Source of the DNA: Gnetum montanum
Taxonomy: Eukaryota > Streptophyta > Gnetopsida > Gnetales > Gnetaceae
NCBI GenBank assembly: GCA_015680685.1
Contig: MNCI01004872.1
Coordinates: 1,463,819 to 1,527,818, forward strand
DNA length: 64,000 nt
Reading direction: 5' to 3'
The translations under genes were made by a program, and so were the position numbers. The notes below the pieces were generated by a model. It made no database searches and was not told the DNA's origin. It saw nothing but the letters and a program-made list of their open reading frames with translations. Shown in pieces: positions 55,991 through 64,000 of the stretch. Numbering within the stretch: position 1 is the first letter of the stretch; the number at the start of each line of letters is the position of its first letter.

Positions 55991-57723
55991 AGAGCATTCT
56001 CTGGGTCTAAAGTGTAGGTTTTTTTTTTGATGGCATGTGTGAACTTTGAAATTTTGAAAATGTTTGGTTAAAAAAAATGAATTTTTGATTTACCATAAGT
56101 TGTAGTTTGTTAACCATGAGATGACCATGAGTCACGGTTTGTAATAAACATAGATATATAAAGTTTTGAGGATTCCATGAGTGGACCACAAGTAGTGGTG
56201 GCTTAGCACAATTGGTCTAGAGTCATCATGTTTTTACCTTATTTTCTAAGCTAACCACAAGCTAACCATGAGTTATGGTCTTGTTGATTGAAGATACCAT
56301 GAATTGTGTGTGGTTGTGATGAACTAAAAAACCTTGATTTCTATAGATTTTGAACTTAGATTTAATAGTGGATTTGACTATCAACATTACCCAGAGGTGT
56401 AAATGATACTGAGGTGATAGCATGAACAAATTAACTTTGATTTTTTATAGAAATTGAATGAAGAAGAAGATAATGACATTTGATATTCACTATGATGCAA
56501 TTCTAAAAGTTAAGATGCAAATCTTGATCTAAATTGAAATCTGTTTGATAATAATAATAACTGATGATGAAAATGTTGACTTAAATTGATGAATTAATAT
56601 CGAAAACTAGTTTGCTAACAATGGATATTGTTAGAGAAAATTCATAATCAATACTTTATTGTAGAAAAACTAATTATTATATCCATGTATGCCTTTGAAT
56701 TTGTATAGAACAATTAGAGTCATACTTAGGAGCATTGAAAAGTCATTCCCCATGGTAGAAAATAAGAAAAATAGAGAAAATAAAGATGAATTAGGGCTAA
56801 AATAATATGCATCCATCCATCAACTTATAGCAAAATAAAAATGCATTGAACTTTTAAAATTTTTGTCTTGAAGCTAAAAATTAAATAGCATTGTGCAAAA
56901 CTACAAAGTACCAAAAAGCTAAAAATAAAAAAGCTTTGTTGTTGTAGTACTTTTAGTCAAACATGTTGAATATATTCTATCTTTTGTATTTGAACTTCTT
57001 GAGGAAGATAATTTGAAACCAAAATAGTCAAACCTCCAAATGGGTTTTTTGAGTCTTCAATTTCCAATGTTTTAACATTATGAAAAATATTAAATTTATT
57101 AAAATATATATATTATGTAACACTCAAGAATTGACATTAACATAGTATGAGTAGCAAACAATTCATCAATAAGGTTACCAAGTTTCTTTGGTGCTATTGC
57201 AAAAAGGTTAATTAAATTATTAACTATAATTTACAATTTGTTGCAACTTTCCTTTAGATCAAGATATCCTAGGAATATGTGATGCTCTTTGAATTATATA
57301 TGCCATAGGTTTTCTCTCCTATTGCAAATTGGACCATCTACCTAGGTCAATCCTAAATTATTTGTATCATATAGGATGCATAATTTAAACTATTTAAGTT
57401 AACTTTAATTAACATTTAGCAGGTAAAACAAAATAACTTTTACAGTATTTGTTTGTTTACGAATGATTAGTTAGAAGCAATTTTATAATAACTAAAAATA
57501 AAAAACGTTAGAAACATACTGGTCATACTTTTGTAGACCTATCAACCATAATTTAATTTTACCTATATTTCAAGTCAAAATCCAATTTTTACTTTCCCCT
57601 TCATCATGACTAGTGCCAATTTTTCAGCGTTTGAAAGATTTCTATCATTGTAGGTGAGATGAATTACTAGGCTGTGCCTAGTTTAGTTAAGCTGTGTATT
57701 CTTATAATGCAGTCATCTTCAAT
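55991..57723. other. gene-free AT-rich DNA
   Basis: At 56090-56280 the word ACCATGAG or CCACAAG recurs. TGGCTTAGCACAATTGG near 56209 is tRNA A-box-like. Nothing coding is recognised; the missing 5' part of the LINE endonuclease may lie here. Confidence 0.3.
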
Positions 57724-57786
57724 GTGCTACTCACTGGTGGTCCTATGGTGCTACTCACTGGTAGTCCTAGGGTGCTACTCACAGGT
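57724..57786. repeat. 24-bp tandem repeat, 2.6 copies
   Basis: GTGCTACTCACTGGTGGTCC plus TATG, period 24 bp, few differences. Confidence 0.9.
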
Positions 57787-58256
57787 AATTGAACAAAAGT
57801 ATTAGCAGACCTGATTTGTTATAAATTTGATTGAGGCTTGAGGCTTAATTTCATTTTTGGAAATATTGGATTGAGTAACAAAAGGATTTCATTTTATTGC
57901 TGTCATTTTGGTTGTTGCAGAAATTATATGTTTGGCCAGATCATGGCTCCTAAGTAAGGAAATGGATTCAATGCCCCTCCATACCTTTGCAAATTTTCTT
58001 GTTTCAGTTTAATGGTGATATTGCAATCTTCTGTGCAATTTTTAAGCATTAACAATATTTGGATTTACATTGTACTTCTTCTATATTTTACAATGTATTT
58101 TTATGATATATGAGATTTAATTTTTTAAAAAAACTAATAAATTTAAATTTTCTCTATCACATCCCCGGCTATGAACCCGAACCCGTCCCCACTTTTTCTT
58201 GAGGCACACCTACACGAATCCTCCATTCCTCGCTGCCACGAATCGGATTCTTTTGA

Positions 58257-59200
58257 TGCATAGGTTTTGATTGTGGGGAAGAAATCCACTTGGCTGTATT
58301 ACCCTTTCGTGTGAAAAGGGACATTAAAAGTTGTGATGATAACATCTACCTTAACATAGAAAAGGGCCGACTTAGATTTGTGAAGAACCCTTATAATAAT
58401 GGTTGCATGAACGGTTGTCACGATCCAAGCTGCGAAGCACTTGTAAAGGATGGATGGATAGTTTATTTGCGTTGCGGAAAAGAATACTTGGCAAAATAGA
58501 TCCACAACATCTTTTATTCTGAATTTAGGAAACAACGTTTGATTTCTTGTGCATGGACTCAATTGCCTTCTCAGCTACACATTTATGAATTTTCAGCTCT
58601 TGACATTGCAGGTTGTCAAATAACCAAGATCTCTCTTCATGGCAACACTTATATTATGGTAACATATACCATTTATTTTATTCTTTTAACAGCTGATGAT
58701 GAATAAGAATATTTGACTGAACCTTTTCACCATACTTGCATTAAGGTTTGCTTGGGGTGTTTTAAACAGGAAGAAAAGTCCGGTTTGATATGGAGTAAAA
58801 GACGGTACCTTTTCATCGATGAAGTGTTATTACTGCATCACCCAAAAGGCAGTGAACATAGCTTTCTGGCTTATCCTGGGATTGACCGTGACCTAGAAAC
58901 AATCATTGCTAATCTGTTTGAAATATCAATCTCCATATTAGTGAAAGGTGAAGTGGTTTCTTCAAGAAAATTGCAACAAATTATTCCAATAACCGAAGAA
59001 GAAATTCCTCCTCTTCTAAACACTCTGCTTCAAGGACGAGACTTTCATTCTTCATCACAAACCATGTGTAGGGTGAAACTCTTGGTGCTAGAGAATGTCA
59101 AGCATAACGCTTTGACCTACTACAGGAGAAAGTGGAGGGACTGCAAAATTTTTGGTCTTCAGCACCATGGCTGTGAGTTTAACTGATGGGAACCACAGGT
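58257..59200 (+). pseudogene. unrecognised plant gene or gene fragment with in-frame stops
   Basis: One plus frame stays coding-like for about 310 codons, interrupted only by TAG (58497), TAA (58704) and TGA (59184). G+C and codon use differ clearly from the AT-rich surroundings. Left part: CGEEIHLAVLPFRVKRDIKS, then a Cys-rich CMNGCHDPSCEAL. Middle: WTQLPSQLHIYEFSALDIAG. Right part: KVCLGCFKQEEKSGLIWSKR, LFIDEVLLLHHPKGSEHSFL and a charged helical end. An acceptor-like ...TGCATAG at about 58263 and a donor CCACAG|GTAAAA at 59199 suggest an internal exon. A GTAACA...TTTTAACAG pair near 58658-58692 would give an intron of only about 35 bp, too short for plants. Function unknown; it could be a recently dead gene or a captured fragment. 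No domain was recognised. Confidence 0.5.
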
Positions 59201-59689
59201 AAAAACTTGACAACCCTCTTCCTGGCTGAATATCAGTTTTCTATGGCTTCCTGGCATTGATACATTCTTGTTTCAAATGATATAAAGTTTCACGAATGTT
59301 TTCACACAAATATGGTTACAATCACCATTCGTTTCCTTCCCCTTTGATTATCTTTTTTTGCACATTATTTCATAACCTCCCATTTGTTAATTGTGGTATT
59401 TTTCTCGGTCAATTAATCTCATTCTTTAACTAATAATCATGGCTCAACTTATGTATGCTATTTGATGAACAAATCAAGAATCTTATCACTAGAATTGAGT
59501 TATAAAGTTCTGACTGGACTGTACATCTTGAAGTGTCATTGTATTATATTTTAAGGTTTTAATACCCCTTAATTTGATAAGTCCAAGTTATGGGATTGAT
59601 TATCAAGGACTTATAAAGTTTTAATTTGACTATATGTTTTTGGTGGGGGGTAGGGGGAAGGGACAAGGATTGGTAAAAGTAAAATAGAT

Positions 59690-59870
59690 TAGATAGATTA
59701 CACTTTTAAAGGAAAAGCAAGCAACATGGAAAGAAAGATTAGAATCCAAAATCAAGAAGTTTTTCAATATAAGTAATTTAGATACTTAGGGTCACTAGTT
59801 CAAGTGGATGGAAAAATTAATAATGATGTGAAAAACATAATTAAAGCAGGATGTCTTTGAAACCTTTAAT
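59690..59870 (+). pseudogene. RTE-type LINE reverse transcriptase scrap
   Basis: A short plus-strand segment reads ERKIRIQNQEVFQYK*FRYL, then GSLVQVDGKINNDVKNIIKA, matching the end of plant RTE RT (family: v.i.gq.v....qFkYLGs.vq.dG.id.dV..RI.aGW.KW). It is followed by HHVWKQG-like debris. Two stops are seen. It is a different LINE type from the one at 51-56 kb. Confidence 0.7.
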
Positions 59871-62800
59871 TTATTTTATTGCTCTCTGCTCATCACCATG
59901 TGTGGAAGCAAGGTTATATACACAAAATCACAATACAATGTTAAAATTTAAGAAGCATAGCAACTAAGCCTTAATGAGAATTGAAATTGTAACTTAAATG
60001 TATTAGATAGAGGTTAGATTCAAAGTTCAGGGAATACAAAATGATGCTTTGTATTTGTTAGCTGTTGAAGTGAATGCTTGACTATGCAATTTGTGAAGAG
60101 GATACGTTTCCTTAGTTAACCATTTAACATAAATTGTTAAAACAAAACAAGATGGAAACAAATGATAGCATGCCTTAAAAAAAGAAACATACTTAGTGTG
60201 ATCTAAAAGAAGAGTTAGATGTTTCAAACATAGAATTGAGAAATTGTTTGATTGAAGCATTTAACCATGAAAGAGAACGTAAAAATAGAGACTTCATGGC
60301 AAGAAAATGGTGTTTGTTTTTAATCCATAGAAAATAAGCCATAAGTATTTTCAAGGAAGAAACATTCTTGCCTCACCACTAAAAAGCAAAACTTGGGAAA
60401 CATCTTCTAGAGCAAGTTACAATAATTGGTTTGAGGTTGTGCTTTAGGTCAATCCAGGATGCCCTTCAAATAAACATGGAATTTGTCTTAGCATATCCAA
60501 GGGAGTTATACACAAATCTAAATACCTATTCACCCAACAGAGATAAATAAAAATAGACATATTTGTTCTCCATGAAAAGGTGGAGTCCTTACTCACTACT
60601 GGAAGCCAACTTATAAGCTTCAATTTAGAGAAAATACCAATGCCAAAGAGAGCTTATCTATTTTTCTTAAAGATAGCATTATCCCTGAATCTTCTACATA
60701 TAGAGATAAAAAGTAATTTGATTTTCCTTTCCAAGAAAATAAGTTCAAAGAAGTTGGATGTACCTAACGTTTACAACATAATTTAGACTTTTTCTCTTTA
60801 GTGAATCAAGTTCACGATAACACTAATATTACATAAACTTCATATACCTATTGACACTCATTGATGCTTCTTTAACTACAAATAATGTTTGCAATCACCA
60901 TCGAACAAGAAAGGAAACTCTGTGACCGAAGTTCAAGCCTTGAGGAAGCACCATTTGGGGGCAAATCCCAAATTTGCAATCAACTCAACTTAGAAAAAGG
61001 AGAAAAACTAGCTAACAGTATTGTAATAAAAACATTGCTCAATTAATTTTGAAAAAGGAATTATTGAATATCAAGATATTAAACATAAATGAAAAGGTTA
61101 GGAAAACAAATTTTCAGCTTGTTGAATAAGTAGCAGAGACCACTTCTAGAAGAAAATTTTGGCCAATTTTAGCCAAAGTGACTAAACATCATGTAATATT
61201 TAATCATTGCAAATAACTATTTGTTGCCCTATCAACCTAACTGCTACAATGTAAAGTGACATCAAATGAAATTTCTTCCCCTGAAAATATTCTCTCTATC
61301 ATAAATTTTTTATTGAATAGATCCTTTGGATCTCTTTCTAGTTTTGTTCCAATTTCCTGGTTCTACTATCAAAAGGTTGTATGTGAAGGGCCTCAAAAAT
61401 GTTGAAATTAACAATCAAAGTGAATTTGAACAACATTAAATATGGTCTAATGATGATTGTTAAATTTTGGTGAATAGATTATTGATGCATATAGAAAATC
61501 AAAGAAACATCAAATTAATGATGCCACTCTTAAAAGGAATTGGCACTTTTTATTGATGCATGTTAATTTGGAAAACAATATACTACATGGATCTTCGTTG
61601 GAACCTAGAAATAATTATAATATAGGTAAACCCCAAGATCTATCCAATTAGAACTTTAAGAGGGTAGAGGAGGTGTTAGACCCCAAAAAAATGGATCATC
61701 ATATTCAAAAAATTTAGAGTGCATTAGATTATCAAAGAGAGAGTCTACAAAAAAAAGCCTCAATAGTTTTGAGGATGTTTTTTCAGGTTTTCATCTTTAC
61801 AACCAATTTTGAGAAACCTCTTCTTTGGGGTCAGAAAAAGATCAAGCCTTGTCCCTATTTAGAAGCACTTTCATGAGTTTTCACTTTTCACTAAACGGTT
61901 TTTTGTAAAGAGAAGGAGCAAACTCTCTTAAAAGAAAAAAGAATACATTAATTAGAGATGAAGGACAAATAGTAACAAAAGCTAAAAACTTCTCATCCTT
62001 GAGCCTCCAATAAAAAGAAATTAATACTATAGAAAACAAGTTAATTGTTCAGTGTTTTAAACCAACCTATGTATTGTTTAGCTCTATTAAAGTCCTCTAC
62101 TAGAAATCTGCATTCCCAAATTTGATGATACAGTAGTTGTAGAATTTCTTGGTGCAGTGAGATGCACTTTGACAGCTTAAATCTTACATTCAAATTAACG
62201 TATCCTAGGCTAGAGGATAGGTCTTATTTCCAAGAAAAGTGCAAGAGTAGATCTCATCAACCTATGTAATCCTCTGCAGTCTCTTTCAGCATGTTTGCTG
62301 TTGTTTGCTACATTCATTACTTCATCTCAAATATCCTGTGTAACACAATAGATGGAGCAAAGCTTTCCAACAATGGTAATATGAGAAATCTCTTAATTAA
62401 ATTAGTGCAGGAATTTAAACTTCACAAAACCATCGTCAGTAATCTCAAAATCCATTTAAACCAGCTAAGAATGAACCTTATCATTTTTTAAAACAACTCA
62501 AAAGGATTTTATTAGTTATCAAATTTAGATATGAAATAGAACCAAGAATTTGCTTCATGTGATCTTACAGATGAACCAAAAACCTAATAATACCTATTGC
62601 AAGGACAGTAAATCAAACCAAAGCATACATTACAAGATGATGAAATATCCATAGCTAAAGTCCAAACATAATCTCGTCTCATCACGGAAAAACAAGTTGT
62701 TGGACGCTATTTTTTATCTGTTTATGGTTGCTTCCTGTTTAAGTAAAATTTAAGTTTATTTCAGGGGACGAATACTTTCAACTTTCACTTGTCTGCAGGT

Positions 62801-64000
62801 ATCCAAATAATTAAAAAAAAAATTTCTAAGAGCTAAAACCAATACAAGAATGGAGAAAGCTTACCAGCACTGACGATAACGGAAGGTTAAGGATAGGACG
62901 TACTGTGAAATGGTAGATATGTTGCCGCTGTATAACTGAAACCTGAAACCTGTAATATATATGTTGGAATAAAAAAAATTAAATCTAGAGCAAATCCTAC
63001 ATTTACGTCCCTTTTTTGAATGAATTTTTGTTTAAATCTAGGTAAAGAGGTCTAGTACCTAATGTCCTTTAACAAGCAAGTGGATGCTTACTATAGGTCC
63101 ATTGATCCATTATGATATGTTCCTGGAAAGATTTTTAAACTCATTTTGCATATTTTAACAATGAGCCATTTTTCACTTGGTTAAAGCATGTAAAATGTTA
63201 ATATGTTATGCATTTACTTAATTTATCTTGGTTACATGTTGTCATCTTATAAATAGTCAATAATTTAAGGTTTTAGTTCCTCTACTTACTCATGTCATTT
63301 GTGATTGTTCATGAGTTTCATAATTTAGAACCATAGGAGTATGTAACCATAGTGTTGTTTTTAGAGTTGATCTATCCAAGATCAAATAAGTTAGTGTCAA
63401 CTAATCTTTCAAGAGAGTCATTGACAATATCCAAGATAGGTGAAACCTTTTTGGACCAACTAGTCCTTTAAGATGGTCAATTCTAGGTTAACTTCGGTTA
63501 ATCTATTCCTTGACATTCTGTGGATATCATGGTTTTTGATATTCATTATGCATTTTATCTCATGGATCTTAAGATGATATTTTATGTAACATGTGGCCCC
63601 ATCCTATCGCTTGTTATAGTTGCACTAAGGTGGCAGGCTCTACTAGAAGGGCTTTGAACCTTCATGCATGTTTGTATGGAGATTCAGGTGATAGAAGGTA
63701 GGAGCTTGATGGTGATGGAGCTTGATTCATGGAGTTTCTTTCGTTTGTTCCCAAATTTAGTTTTCTTTGATATTTCATGTATTGATGGTTATGATATAAT
63801 GAGATTGATGGACTTTGTTATCAACTCTTTTAGATTATGGTTATATTATGAGCACTCTATTGTGGATATTCTATTTTACCATGCACTTTGGTTTAAGTTT
63901 TATAATGCTTATGGATGATTCTTTCTTAATTTTATGAGCATTATGGCCTCACATGGGCTAACCATGAGGTTTGTATAATTTAATTATGAATAATTTTATG
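59871..64000. other. gene-free DNA; one G+C-richer patch
   Basis: No supportable gene. At about 62650-62950 base composition rises and, on the minus strand, an acceptor-like ...TTTCAG (near 62951) and a donor-like GCTG|GTAAGC (near 62865) bracket about 80 bp that could be a small exon or untranslated exon; this is weak. A few open frames (60580-60786, 62291-62491, 63664-63918) lack motifs and have no coding signature. Confidence 0.3.

Overview
The window is nuclear DNA of a seed plant, most likely a gymnosperm (conifer type). It is strongly AT-rich, has almost no intact long reading frames, and consists mostly of old, stop-riddled LTR retrotransposons and a LINE. The only recognisable host genes are one TIR-NB-LRR (TNL) disease-resistance gene with a conifer-like TIR domain at 42.4-48.2 kb and one unrecognised gene-like stretch at 58.3-59.2 kb. 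There is no bacterial-type operon, CRISPR array or rRNA. No intact tRNA gene was seen.

Layout. 1-8 kb: minus-strand Athila-like Ty3/gypsy remnant (5' LTR about 6.94-7.76 kb, tRNA-Asp-type primer site, gag, protease, start of RT cut at a microsatellite), followed by a non-autonomous-element ORF at 1.15-1.72 kb. 9.65-10.59 kb: complete solo LTR with a perfect 5-bp target duplication. 11.46-13.18 kb: plus-strand Tat-like Ty3/gypsy remnant (RNase H, integrase). 13.2-28.3 kb: degenerate repeats without genes, including a 1.2-kb tandem duplication at 24.8-27.0 kb. 28.34-33.86 kb: Ty1/copia element with both LTRs, all pol domains decayed, and an apparently captured host-gene fragment in antisense between integrase and RT. 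33.9-36.3 kb: second Athila-like gag remnant, plus strand. 37.35-39.04 kb: 3' end and LTR of the same LTR group. 40.66-41.42 kb: minus-strand chromodomain-type gypsy integrase end.

42.4-48.2 kb: the TNL gene. Its NB-ARC exon is split by a 2.6-kb LTR element with a 5-bp target duplication (acaat). The reading frame on the two sides would be continuous without the insertion. A stop codon in a downstream LRR-linker exon shows that the copy is dead in any case. 49-50.6 kb: a SINE-like sequence and a promoter-like TATA box on the minus strand. 51.0-56.0 kb: a minus-strand LINE (endonuclease end, RT, C-terminal zinc-knuckle region) into which a second, internally deleted copia element (52.85-55.36 kb) is nested. 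58.26-59.2 kb: unrecognised coding-like sequence with three in-frame stops. 59.7-59.87 kb: RTE-type LINE scrap. The rest to 64 kb shows nothing supportable.

Relations between elements. Four LTRs (about 6.94-7.76 kb minus; 9.65-10.59, 37.98-39.04 and 46.23-47.05 kb plus) share a core and an end and form one superfamily. One of them abuts an Athila-type primer site and gag. Two internal regions (1.15-1.72 kb and 45.6-46.1 kb) instead carry a related short ORF with a WY-x-GETY motif, so this looks like a group of autonomous Athila-like elements plus non-autonomous derivatives that share LTRs. Most in-frame stops are at codons expected from C-to-T decay of methylated DNA. All alignments were made by eye.
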